Assembly: GCA_028095005.1 (NCBI GenBank)
Contig: CM051461.1
Span: 42,643,968 to 42,707,967 of the forward strand
Direction: 5' to 3'
Source: Rhynchospora pubera
Taxonomy: Eukaryota; Streptophyta; Magnoliopsida; Poales; Cyperaceae
Length of the DNA stretch: 64,000 nucleotides
Every line of letters starts with the position of its first letter. Positions within the stretch are counted from its first letter, which is position 1. Below are positions 35,366 to 47,276 of the stretch, piece after piece. Under the pieces are notes generated by a model. It ran no database searches, was not told the DNA's origin, and saw nothing but the letters and a program-made list of their open reading frames with translations. The position numbers were made by a program, and so were the translations under genes.

Positions 35366-38300
35366 ATAGTAAGTGATGGATCTTCTGACCAAGTCCACTT
35401 CTGCAAAATCAAACAAAAGTTATTCTTAGACTCGGTCATTTTTCCCCCTCAGACCTCAGTTACATGCATATTTGAAGGATATAAAATCTGCTAGTGGAAA
35501 TTTTGATGTAGTTTTTTTATTTTTTGGAGTATGAAAGGCCCTTAGGCCCAATATTGATGTAGTATCTTTGTATCAAATGCACCTTCCATTTATTTTATTT
35601 TTCTCATGTTTAGTTTTTGAGAACGATACCTGATTCTCAACATTAAATTTTTTTATATTTGATTTTGTAACTTTGTAGTATGAATTGAAAATTTCGACAT
35701 AGAACTTGAAAATGAAATGATACCGATATGTGTAAAAAAATATTACAAGTTGCATTTTAATAAGCAAAGGGGAAAAAATAGTGGATAAAGACCATAACAC
35801 TAAATCAGGTTATATCACAATAACATTTTGATCACACAAGTGATTTATTTTATTTTTTTTGTTGTTATAATCGTTCTTTTTCGTAGTGAAATGTTCGCAG
35901 TCCAATGTCAGCAGGAACTAAGGTTGTAGATATTATATCCCGTGTAAAAAGCGAAATCAGATGATAATTAATTGCCAAAAAAAGGAAATAATGTGAGTAT
36001 TTTTTTTTCAACAAGCTTAATTTTTCTGTTTATTTAAAGAAAATCAAAGATATTTTCACCAAGGTTAATTATATATAATAGCGAGAAAAGCTAAGGATAG
36101 TGCATTACATACACGGGATCCGTGCTGGATCTCGATTTTTAAGTTTTAAATGATCTATTCATATCGTTTAATTATTAGTTTTTTTTTTCATCTTTTATGA
36201 ATCAAAATTTGTGTTCTTTTCAAATTTATTGCATTCTATTTTTTTTAAAGATTTTTGAACAAATCTTTTCATATCTTCACCCGCAGCAGGAACCAAAATA
36301 TCGAGAATATAACTAAATACATTTCATTACTGGTTAATAAAAACTTCAGGAGGAGTTTTACACTGTATAACGAGCAAAAAGAATCTTACCTAGTAAAGAG
36401 AATTTATTTAGCACACATGCCCCACTAAATTACTAGAACAGAATTTATAAAAAAGCACCGACGATGGTCCAATTTATCATGTGGGGGTTAAGGAAGTTTC
36501 TGAGGATAAAAAAGTCAGGTCATGAACCAAACTAGCTAGATCTTGATTCCTCCAGTTGCTTCTAGTGTGGAATTTACGTTGTAAAGGAAAACCATAAAAA
36601 ATGTGATTTTCAATTTAAATAGGTTTTGCTCCCAAAACAGTTAACATCTCTGGTAGCGTAAAGAATTAGGTGCTTGATAGCCTACTGGCCTACTTTACCT
36701 ACAATAAAAGGGGATTTGACCCCTTCTTCATTTACTTTCTTTCAAAATAACTGTGATAATCTTGACTTAGTCAAGATAAGGGTCGCCTTTTTTAAAGTAG
36801 GCTGTCAAAGATCTCCCATGCTTCTTTTCTCTGAGGAATATAAATATTTCTTATTGATGAAATATTCCTGATGTACATTGCATTTTAGTTAAAAGACATC
36901 AAAACTAATTAATTAGCTCATCATGATGTAATGTGCACTTAATAATTGGGTTGTTCTCTAACTTTCAGGTACTAACTATATATGTGTTAATGTGTACTAG
37001 GGTGGCTCTCTATGTCTTTTCAATTACGGAAAAATTATTAACAAATAGTTAAGTTTTTAGAATGGAACAACTTCTAATTTTTTTTTATAAAGTAAATTTT
37101 GGACTCAAACAAATTGATTCTGAAATGCCAAAGATACATATATAATTACAAACAATACAATTAACTACATAATTTATGTAGAGAGCACAATACAATTGCA
37201 TTATTTAAAGAGTACTTATATTGCATTTTAGGCATATCAACCCGGTATTCATTCAAATAAAAAGGGAGAAAAATGACACATGAGTTATTCGATAAAGGCT
37301 TTGCTGTTGCTGTTTTTGAGTCTCATCCAACAAAGATAAATATAAAAAAAAATCGGATATCCAATAGAAGTCCATGTAACATGCATGACGACAATACTTG
37401 GAGGGTTTACCATTTTATGTATCATAAATTAAGGAAAAAAATTACTAAATGTTGCAAAAAATTCCTCAACATTTTCTAATTCGAACATTTTAATTTATTG
37501 TTGTTACTTTATCTCAAATATTAACTAGAATTGCGGTTATCTGAGACACCCTCCAACTCCAAATTAATATCATGATGATAGGAATTGGTTAGAGAAATTG
37601 TTAGTTGTGAGAGGTACATTAGTACAGAAACAATATCAGTACTTCAAACATAACATATCGTATTAAAAAATGTCAAGGCCCCTAGTGGAATCAATCAGTT
37701 GTGGAAAGACTCGAAACAGTTTGGCAACCTACACATGTAGGTTTAGCATTTTGCGTGCAAGTAAAACTTTCCTGGATAAAAAAAATACAGCCGTAGTAAA
37801 TTTTCCACTTGCTACCAGGCCTTTGGAGGATTATTTTGGCGACAGCTATATAACATTTATTTTCGCCTAATTGGATAATTCAAATAGTTTGGAGAATGAC
37901 TTTTGTTATTTTGTACTATAATTATATAGATATTTTTCTTTCCCAAATACATTTCTATATATATTTAAATTCTGTACTATGCATGAAATTTCCCGGATAA
38001 ACTAATTGGATTGGAAATGCGATGGGGACCTTAAGAAAATATGGGTAAACTGTAGGAAAAAGATAGCAAGAAAAAAAAATTAGTAGAATTATGACGTTCC
38101 TAAAACAACAAAAACCATTAATTATTCGGACCATTGCCACTTTGCTGCATGCGAAAAATGCGTCGTTTGTATTAAAAAGATTAGTACATGGTACAACAGT
38201 TTTGTCACTATACATGATACCAATCAATTAAAGTTGGCACATTAGCACCATACACCAAAATACTAGTCAAGGACGTACTTGAGATTCTATCAAATTACAT

Positions 38301-41300
38301 TTAATTTTTAATAGTAAAATAAAAAGTTCTCCTGATTTACTTTCAAATTAAATTATTTATAAAAAATTTCTCATTCGGATTTTTTAGACCTAAATATGTT
38401 AAACATGTTATTAGTTGTTATTAAACGAAAAATTGATTCTTATATCCAATTATATTGAATTATTGATTTTATCGTACAATCTGTAAAATGGAAGAGGATC
38501 CCACAGGCCGCAATAGTGAATATTGGGGCATAGTATGAACTATATCATACGTGAAGTAAACGGAAACTAATATGGTCAGCGGAAATGTAGTCAACAATTC
38601 TGTCTCCCAAGTGGGTATGTGTACAATAATCACGGCAACATTTCAAAATATCTATTTGCCAATGTTTGAACTTGACCAAACTTCCAAAGAAGGAAGCATG
38701 ATTTAGTCCATCCATGCCTCTTTCTTTGTAAAAAAAATAATAAATAAAAAACCCCTCATTTTTATGATGACTGTGGGAAAAAAATAAGAATAAATACAAG
38801 AAAAAAAGTATATATTTAGGATGGCACCATTAAATTGTGGTGATGATGACACAACCTCAATAATGCATAGTAAATTGTTATATAAAGTATCAACTACAAT
38901 GAGTCGTCAGAAAAAAAAACATGAACAAAACAATTACAGAAATGATATATACAGTTGTAAAGTACTAATTCAAATTAGCAAACAGTCAAATTAATTAATG
39001 AGTGAGAGCAAGAGCATGTACGGTTTAACTAGAAACACAAAAAGGCAAACAAGTTAGCATACTCTACACGCTCAATTTCTTGAACAACCAATTTGGTAAC
39101 ACATGTATAATTGGACCAGCTCCGACCAAAATGTGGTCCTGAATTACGGTGCAGCACGGCAGTCGGTATCGATGAATTTTCGCAAAGGCGGTCGACTACT
39201 GTGTCATGTCATGGTTGCAAAAAGGGAAGGCATTTCGACTTTCTTCTTCAACTTCCTCCTCCCTCCATGAAAGGGACCTCCATTTTTCCTGTAGTTCAGT
39301 CTTAATATTCTTCAAGTTTCTTGTACAACATTCGGTGTTGCGGGTTTGTAAATATGTAGCCGTACATATATGCCATCTAATAAGCTAGATCATATCCTAA
39401 TTTTTATTTTTATTTGAATATTATTAGCATCAAATATGCTAATCAGATAGATATATTTATGTAAACATAATATGATTTCAAACTATAACAGAGGTTGTCT
39501 AGAAACAAACAAGTTCAAACATGATATCCTATACCACAAGCGCCACAAAGTGTAAAATTATTTCTTGAAGGAGCTGTTTCATGCGGTCAACAATATCAGG
39601 CAGTGTGCTTTTAATAAGCCTTTTATAAGAGGGGGAAAAATAATTAACAAAAGATAGGAGATGAAAAAAGAAAATGGAAAAAATAATAAAAAAACAAAGA
39701 GGGGTCGTAGTCTCGTAAGGTAAGAAGCAACCGTCCCCAAAATGTACACCATATATTGCCATCTTATATCTCCTGTCGGATCCGCACACTACCATTGTAT
39801 TTGTGCATCTATTTCTTCCCGTCTCTTCACTCGTCCTTTCTGATAATGCACTCCAAATTTGTTCCAGATTGATTCGCCATCTCAAATTAATTTTCCTCAG
39901 TGATAGATTGGAGGCTTGATTTTCAAGTTAAATATGCATAAATATTTCTGTCAGATATTGAAACTGTGACATTTCAATCAAGATATATTATTTTTTTATC
40001 ACTAGACCAGAGACTGATTTTTGCTTAAGCATGAGTGAAGCATTAGTCTTTTCTTTTTTCCTTAGGTCTAAATATTTTTAATGAAGCATGGCTAATTGAA
40101 CATGATTTGGTATGGTTTAAAACATACATATACTGTTCTATTTTAATTTCTACAAGCTAAGCTAGCTCTTCACTGCAGCCTCTGCTGCAAACCCATAATT
40201 TTGTTGTTGCGAATTGTTTACCTTTTTAAATTACGCTCAACTAAACGCCAGATACAACAAACAAGAAAAAATAGATTTCATGGATATCATATTTTAAAGA
40301 AAGAACTATATCTAGTACTCTGATGACATAATTTACAGTTCTTTTCTTTGATAATGATAATTCACCAAGTGTGATTAATGAGCTTCCAATGATTGAAAAT
40401 GACCTCAGTCCAAAGATTTCGGCAGATTAAATATTTAATTTGTGAATCTCCACTTTACTCACACTGTGATCACTATTGTACTTATTTTTTAAAGAAATAT
40501 GTAATATGTCTAAATGCGTAATACATTGTATAGCTACCGTAATACACTGTGATCACAACTTGTAACAATTTTTTTATAATAATATTTTTCTTCGTTTGTA
40601 AATATTGCTAAGATTATCTAAAATAAATATTCTCTTCTCCTATGCAGGATTCATCTCGTAAAGATTATTTCCGTAGATTAAATTAGAATAATAGTAAATG
40701 TATTAAAATATTTGTAAATCTATGGCGTGAGCATGCATAACGGTGATTCACCATTATTAGAATTCTAAGTCTCTATATACTGTTCGGATTTAAGCGGTGA
40801 AATAACCTCTCAATTCAATTTACATTCAAAAATTTATTTAACTCAAATATTATATTCTTAGGATTATTATTACTTTTATATGAAAATATCAGTTTACAGG
40901 ATATATAGTTTTAAAAATATATCTTCCCCAATCAATCCAAAATAAATAATAAGAAAATTTCAATAAAATGTAAATTTTAATTTCTTACAGGATTTGTTCA
41001 ATACGCAGATTGAATCCGGTATATCGATTGGAATAACAATTGTAGATGAAAAAAAAAAAACCATATCTGAACTATACTTGCACGGTTAATGCTGTGTGTA
41101 ACCATACTTTTATTCATGAAGAGTAATTTTCTTCTTGTCCCGTTATATTAAAAACTTAGGTCCTAACTAGAATCACTTTTTTAAAATGCTGGATTAGATG
41201 TCAATTGATCATAATTTCCATGACATTAGACCCAACAAAATCCTGAAAAAATCAATTCTAATAAAAAAATCAAATGAAATTTCACATAAAAATATTTTTC

Positions 41301-41974
41301 ATCAAAGCCTTAAACTACTAATTAGAAATACTATAAAAAACGTTGCATAGATATATCTTGTAAGTTGTAATAACTCATTAAACATTAGTAATCAAAGAAC
41401 TTTTTTTTTAATTCCCTATGATGTAACATGTACGAGCTCTCATCTATATCTTTATATATATTAAAAAAACGAAAACAGTATTTTTTTTAAAAAAATTCTT
41501 ATCCTTGTATCTGATAGCAATACAAAGACTATTTTTTTATTTTATCCTTATCCGATAAGCCGAAAGAAAGAAAATCTTGTGAAAATCCACTTTATCAGAT
41601 ATGGAAATATAAAAACATATTTTATTAATAGTTCTAAAAGGAACCAAAGTATTTTACAAATTACAACGAACCATATAAAATAAAGAAATACATATATAAC
41701 CCCTTCCTATTTCGTTTATTCGATTTCGCTCTTATTTATTAAAACATTCTTTCTTTTTCTTTACATATTATTAACAAAATACCGTGTTAGCGACAAAACA
41801 GCAGAGTACAGAACAGTTTTTTATAAGGGTGGAAAAAAATTATTCCATCTCTTTTATAAAAACTCGGGAAATATGATGTACGTACCGGCCCACGGGCATT
41901 ATTCGAATAAAATAAAATAAAATAAAATATGATGTGCCATAAAAATTTGAGAGAGTCAAATATTTAGGTGCGGT
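35366..41974. other. Long gene-free interval
   Basis: About 6.6 kb of AT-rich DNA. Frames at 39111-39305 (plus) and 39529-39885 (minus) were examined and not accepted. There are a few microsatellite-like runs (AAAAT units near 41907-41930). No transposon ends or RNA genes were recognised. Confidence 0.45.
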
Positions 41975-42170
41975 CTTGCTACGCGAGTAGGACGCAACAG
42001 TCCCGAACTATATCCTCTGCAGTGTTACACAGTTCATCAGAACCGTCCGATCAATGATGGATACTTCGCAATTAATATCGAATTCGTATGGTCCGTAAAT
42101 TTTAACCATCGAGATTTGATCGGACGGCTCTTGATAACCACAACAGTCCATGTTGTCACAAAATCCTCTC
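41975..42170. mobile_element. Foldback element with CCGTCCGATC arms
   Basis: GAACCGTCCGATCA (about 42030) pairs with TGATCGGACGGCTC (about 42117). The outer parts contain GACGCAACAGTCC and CACAACAGTCCATGTTGT, also loosely inverted. It resembles the family D element at 26533. Confidence 0.4.
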
Positions 42171-42525
42171 CATTTTATAGAAAAAATAAATGAAGGGATG
42201 ATGTATTCCGTATTCGCTCTCCACTAATTCCAATTTCCAAGTGATGGATAAACACAAAGTGATGAATACCTTCAGTGGTTTTTTTTTTTTTTGGAAAACA
42301 AAACAAACTTTATTTCAACTCCCTTTTGACAAATGTAAAAATTTTAAAATATCTTCAAAATATATGTGGCAAAATTAACATAATGAAAAGATTAACTGTT
42401 GAATGATCTCCATGAACATAGCATCGTTGACGCAATATATAGTTTTTATTTATTCCATATAGTTTGAAAGGGATATCTCCAGTTCTTTCATTACTGGAGA
42501 GAAACCAACATAATATACTCTCATT

Positions 42526-42682
42526 GGGTGCGTTTGGATGAGAGAAGAAGAAGGGGAAGAAGGAAGATGGAAAGAAAAAAAATTATAAACAATCCAAACT
42601 CTTCACAAAGTTACACACTTTCCAATATTTTTTCCCACTTCTTCACTTCTTCTCTTCTTCCCACACCTATCCAAACGCACCC
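42526..42682 (-). mobile_element. MITE family B, copy 9
   Basis: The ends GGGTGCGTTTGGATGAG and CTATCCAAACGCACCC are inverted, with ATT on both sides (42523-42525 and 42683-42685). The core is reversed relative to copy 1. Confidence 0.88.
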
Positions 42683-42814
42683 ATTGAAAGCAAATGACCC
42701 AGAAATGCCAGAATCCAAAACAAAGGTCTCTGTAGCTTGGCCCATCGACTAGAACAAATTTAAACTAGCAAAATTTATCAACAACCATTTTGATTTTTTT
42801 TTTATCCCACCAAC

Positions 42815-43060
42815 TCTTAATTTAGTGACAAAGAACAATGTATCTTGACTCCTTAGGTGAAAAATCGCAAGTTCGAAACCTGATCGGAGGATGATTAATA
42901 CGTCCTACGGCTACCTGTTCTACCGAGTCTACTAGTTTACTGGTATAATAGGGGGTGGTTTTCTCATATATACTATATAGGCGATAGGTGGCCTGAACCA
43001 ATCTCCTCCGAAGTCCTCATCAGCCTAAACAAACATTATTACTCGTGCCAGACCAAGTAC
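42815..43060 (+). mobile_element. Possible tRNA-derived SINE
   Basis: A pol III box-B-like GTTCGAAACC at 42871-42880 lies about 40 bp after a box-A-like TTTAGTGACAAAG. The following GATCGGAGGATGATTAATAC continues a tRNA-like arm. The 3' end and target duplication are not defined, so this is tentative. Confidence 0.4.
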
Positions 43061-43441
43061 TTCTCCTCTTCGGGAGAGAAGTAAATGCTGCTAGTCTTTT
43101 CGAGGAATCCGCTGTGGTTAATTAGCATTAACTTGAGGACTTCTTTCCTCTTTCTAGCTCTGGATTTCATAGACATTTAATTTAAAAATAAATTGGGGAA
43201 ATTGTTTTTATGCCACTCCAAAAAAAGGAAATTGTGAAAATGCCACTCAAAAGTTAATTCTTCTATAAATGCCACTATGACCATATAAAAGTGCTACATG
43301 AACCCCAAGAATTGTCCCCAAGAAGAACCAGATGGTATAATCAAACCTGAAAAGGCCGACCTAGAATATTTTTGAAATAAAAGTCATTTAAGAATAAACC
43401 AGTAGAAATTCTAAAAATCCTTACAAAATTTAATTTTCTTT

Positions 43442-43849
43442 ATGAGTGACTGGCGCCTCAGTGCAAACAGTACAATTTACAAAGAAGCGCTTAAGGCAAC
43501 AGAAACAATCCACCTACCGGCAGTCGATTTTGTCAAGCCACAAGACATCACCGGGCGAGCAATAGACGTACAATTTAAGCAAAATAACACAATTATCCAA
43601 TTGTTGCTTAAATTGACCGAAGAAGTTGAAGATCTGAAAGCAGCAGTTAAGAAAATAGAAGCTACGAAAGGAAAGGAAGTCACTCAACCTGACGACCTGA
43701 CTGACTCCCTAGATCAGATCCAGCAACAACTTCAGAAGCTGAGCTTAGGAGAGCCTAGCAAGCCGACAGTACCGAAACCGAAAGGCAAACTTTTTGTGTT
43801 CAAAAACCCAAAAGAAATATTTGAAGCTGAGAAAAAGAAAGCAGCATGA
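43442..43849 (+). CDS. Badnavirus-like ORF2-type small virion/nucleic-acid-associated protein, 135 residues
   Basis: The frame is intact. It has IYKEALKATE at the N-terminus, then FVKP, a heptad-like QNNTIIQLLLKLTEEVEDL (residues about 48-66, probably coiled coil) and a basic end with KPKGKLFVFKNPKEIFEAEK. Its stop overlaps the start of the next frame as ATGA, the junction badnaviruses use between ORF2 and ORF3. Its own start also sits in an ATGA, as expected if ORF1 once preceded it. Known ORF2 products bind nucleic acid and associate with virions. I prefer ORF2 over ORF1 because of the position. Its preservation next to a broken polyprotein is probably chance or short exposure. Confidence 0.75.
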   Translation: MSDWRLSANSTIYKEALKATETIHLPAVDFVKPQDITGRAIDVQFKQNNTIIQLLLKLTEEVEDLKAAVKKIEATKGKEVTQPDDLTDSLDQIQQQLQKLSLGEPSKPTVPKPKGKLFVFKNPKEIFEAEKKKAA

Positions 43850-45111
43850 GCAGAACACAAACAACAACAGAGGCAGCAAGACCATCAGTGTCAGAAAGAG
43901 ACACAAACCAAACCCCTACTATTGAAGATCAGATCCGTGGCTATCGCCTTGGATCTAGACTTAGATTTGAGGCTCAAAGAAGGCTCCCTGGTCAATCTCG
44001 ACGATACCAGCGAAGCCTTGAGTCACAAATGAATCCTGATGCTGAGCTCAACATCTCCCAATACAGACGAGCACAGCAAGTCCCAGTAGAAACTCTGTAC
44101 CAAGCCGGATGGTCAGAAAGCAGACACCAGGTATACCAACATTACTCGGATGAAAGAATATTGGTCACAGATGGCCAGCAAGTAGAGTTACCTTTCATTT
44201 CTGAAGAAAGCTTTAACAGGAAGAGCTCCAACATTTGCATATCGGACTAATTATGGTTCGGTTATACATGCTGCACAGGCGGAGTGCAGGTGTGAATGCA
44301 CTAGTGTTAATCAGGGACACTAGATGGCGAGATGATAGAGCTGTTATTAGCTCTATGGAAATGGATCCTACATCTGGAACGCAGTTGGCATATACTGCTC
44401 CAGATATGACTCTAAGTATCCGTGACTTCAGAGATCACATTCAACTAGTGATTCAAACTCATGTGTATGAAGGATGACAAGGTGGTGAGAGTAATCTTTT
44501 ACTCTCAAGATCCCTAATTGGACAACTATCCAATACAAGCCACACAAATTACAGATACAATGTTCAGAACGTGGCGGACCACCTAGCAAGCCGAGGAGTT
44601 CGGGCCATCCCTGGCTCGCAAAGGACGACTACAGAACTCCAAGGAAGACAATGGCTTGTGAGACCAGCTGTTGTCTCACAAATCTAGAATCCCCAAGCAG
44701 CACGAATTCGAGCAAGGACAGACGGCTCATTGTCTGTCAGATTTTCGGGGTATACAACAACAACCTCCGAACAAGAAGCTATTCATGGAGAAAATGATGA
44801 GGAAGAACTCGAACAAGAATTCATCAATCTACTCACAATAGATGATGATTGGCCATACGAAGATGATCCAGAATTCTCAGAAATCTATTCAGACCCTGAA
44901 GAATTCAGTGAAGATGATGAGACTGAGCAAGATGATGGTTCCTTATTAGGGAAGTGGTTCTTGGCAATACTAAAAGCCGAACAAACTGAACCAACAGTTG
45001 AAATGCTGGAACCAATAAACCCGTATCAATGGTTTGCTATTGAGCAGCTAGATAGCGAAGATGAACTCGTACAAATGACATTTACAGAGTTTAATTGGCT
45101 AGAAACCATTG
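43846..45111 (+). pseudogene. Pararetrovirus polyprotein, N-terminal and movement-protein part (broken)
   Basis: It begins at the ATGA junction with a Thr/Ser-rich segment and IEDQIRGYRL. A second frame carries the movement-protein region (motifs LIMVRLYMLHRRSAGVNAL, IRDTRW, NVQNVADHLASRGVRAIP), followed by an acidic stretch (about 44780-45000). Breaks: a frame change at about 44220-44250, an in-frame TGA at 44475-44477 and a TAG at 44685-44687. The retrotransposon then interrupts it at the duplicated CATTG. Badnaviral ORF3 is cleaved to give a cell-to-cell movement protein from this region. The gene cannot be expressed as it stands. Confidence 0.8.
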
Positions 45112-46859
45112 TGATATCTCATAATTATACTGATATTTTGGCCAGACTTTACATCGAAATTGTGACTAAAACCGTAATATTATCTTGTTTTTCTGTTTGT
45201 TTGGCAAGATTGGATACTGCCATGGAATTTGACTTGTCTTGTAGGAATTTGGTGAATCACGCATAATCATTACATAAAATGGAAGATTTAAGAGAATCAA
45301 ATGGCTAAATGGAAGCAATATCATTGTAGAGCTCATTGTAAGCTTTCCGTCGATCTTTGAATCACCTCAATCGGAGCCCGGATGAAGAACTTATGCTCAA
45401 AATACTATTGGTGCGCAATGCTGGCACAAGAATTCGGACCGAATTAGCATCAATTCGGACCGAATTGCGTCACAGAAAATTACAGAGAAGCTAATTCGGA
45501 CCGAATTGTCTGGAATTCGGTCCGAATTGCTATACATGGAAAGTGTTCTGGCAGCGATCTGGAGGCGTTTTCCCCATCTGGAAGCCTCCATTTCCGCCCG
45601 AAATCAAGGAAAACGTGTCCCAGCTGTCCAGGAGAGGGGAGAGGAGTATTTAGGCGCCTTCCATTTTGGGAGGAGCCATCATTCATGCCACTTTTGACCT
45701 TTCTCTCTCAGCAGATCCAGATCTGGTTTGGGGACAATTCTTCTCCTCTTTTGCAACTTGGACAGAGGTGGGAGGCCGGATTAGAGCTGTTCCTTGCTGC
45801 TACAACGAGTTCCGAAGGTCTCAAAGTGTTCTCTAGTGCGACGGCAACAGTGGACAACCTTAGAAACTTGGCTATTTGTTGTATCGAACCAATTCTTTCT
45901 CTATTTTCTGGATTTATGGCTTGTTTAAACTTATATACTGTTATTTGCATGATTTCTCTTAGTATGTTAGGCTAAAAACTTGTTGCTTTAGGGATAGATG
46001 TAGCTTAGATTTTGGTTTTGCTTGGTTTGCTTATTTTGTTGATGGACGAAGCTAATTACCCTTGGGGTTTTTATTGAAATTGTTTGTGTTTGGATCGGTT
46101 ATTACTTGTATCGCTCGACTTTTGTACGCGTGCAATTGTTGGGAACTTCTTTACATTATATTAATCGAGTCCTGTACTAGTATTTCGAGGTAGGTCAAAG
46201 GCGAAAGTCGACCAATTAATAACCAAAAGTGAACGTTTCTAGTTAGGCGAAAATCTAACTAGATACCTCGTAGAAAACCATTGGTAAACTCGAGTAAGTC
46301 CACCGAACAACGAAAGTTGGGGGTGCAATACACTCGATGAAGGTTGTTTAACACTAGATCCCATTCCAAATACCGTACCCAATATGCGAAAGCGGAGGGT
46401 TAGAGAGTTAGGTTTGGCTAGATGGACCTTTAGCTTGAATAAATCAACAAAAGAGTAAACCACAACATTTACACAGTGGAATTCGGTCCGGAATTCGGAC
46501 CGAATTAGCAAGGCTGAATACGACAGTGCTAAGTTTTGCGACTCTGTGGCCATATCTAAGTGAAATCGAACCCTAAGGCACCTTTATTATCATATCTTAA
46601 TCCGTTAGAAAACCCCAAAAAGATTTATTTCAATTGTTTTGCATATTCTTGTTACTTGCAATTGCATTCCTTTATTTTAATTTAATTTGTTCTATTTGTG
46701 ATTTCAATTCTCTTCTCAATTTTTATCGTCTAGATTTAACGAAATAATAAGAATAATATTCATATCCATCTCTGTGGGTTCGACACCTTTGCTTTACTAC
46801 GAACGTCTAGTCGAGTAAACAAGGTTATTTTTGTTTGACCTAGGTTTATACCTCGATCA
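45112..46859 (+). repeat. 5' LTR
   Basis: It matches the 3' LTR with only three substitutions and one single-base length difference seen by eye. It contains two pairs of the 15-bp palindrome (45431/45452 and 45493/45514) plus a compressed double copy near 46482. A TATTTA box near 45647 is a possible core promoter. Confidence 0.95.
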
Positions 46860-46862
46860 AAA

Positions 46863-46881
46863 TGGCGCCGTTGCCGGGGAT
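46863..46881 (+). other. Primer-binding site for Asp tRNA
   Basis: TGGCGCCGTTGCCGGGGAT, complementary to the 3' end of plant cytosolic tRNA-Asp. Athila/Tat elements use this primer site. Confidence 0.9.
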
Positions 46882-47138
46882 GGCGTTATGATATTATTTC
46901 TTATTAAAGTAATTAGAGACTAGACTCATTCTTTTATTCTTTTTACTCATTCGGTACTTTTGTTGTTGAATCTCTTGTGTGTAGGTTAACACTGGCTAGA
47001 GAATCAAGAAACACCCAACCCCAAATTCCACACGATTACAACCTAAGGGGTAAGGGAGACAACCCTCACGAAGCCTCTAGTTCGAGCACAACGCAAGCCG
47101 CTGCTCGCAAGGGAAAGAAGCAACAACAACCGGTACCG

Positions 47139-47236
47139 AATCCGGACCGAATTTCGCCCAATCCGGTCCGAATCACAACTCAGCAAGTTCCAGAGGGTAC
47201 AATTCGGACCGAATTCCAATCAATTCGGACCGAATT
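47139..47236 (+). repeat. Four-palindrome cassette, coding copy 1
   Basis: Palindromes start at 47139, 47160, 47201 and 47222, giving offsets 21, 41 and 21 bp (pair-to-pair 62 bp). The first two are slightly degenerate (AATCCGG...). Encodes NPDRI-x2-NPVRI-x9-IRTEF-x2-IRTEF. Confidence 0.85.
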
Positions 47237-47276
47237 CCTGCAGAACCTGCACACGGGCGAAAGAACAAGCGTTCCG

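Noticed and set aside
39529..39885. Minus-strand 118-codon frame
   Set aside because: The N-terminal part looks mildly protein-like, but the rest is translated AT-rich DNA and no homologous motif was recognised.
45397..45975. Short frames on both strands in the LTR (repeated at 52453-53031)
   Set aside because: They are identical in both LTRs and arise from the stop-free palindromes. No gene is expected there.
46977..47276. N-terminal extension of the gag frame
   Set aside because: It is open but begins at GTG with no ATG. It may be read after splicing or not at all, so the annotated start is the ATG at 47277.
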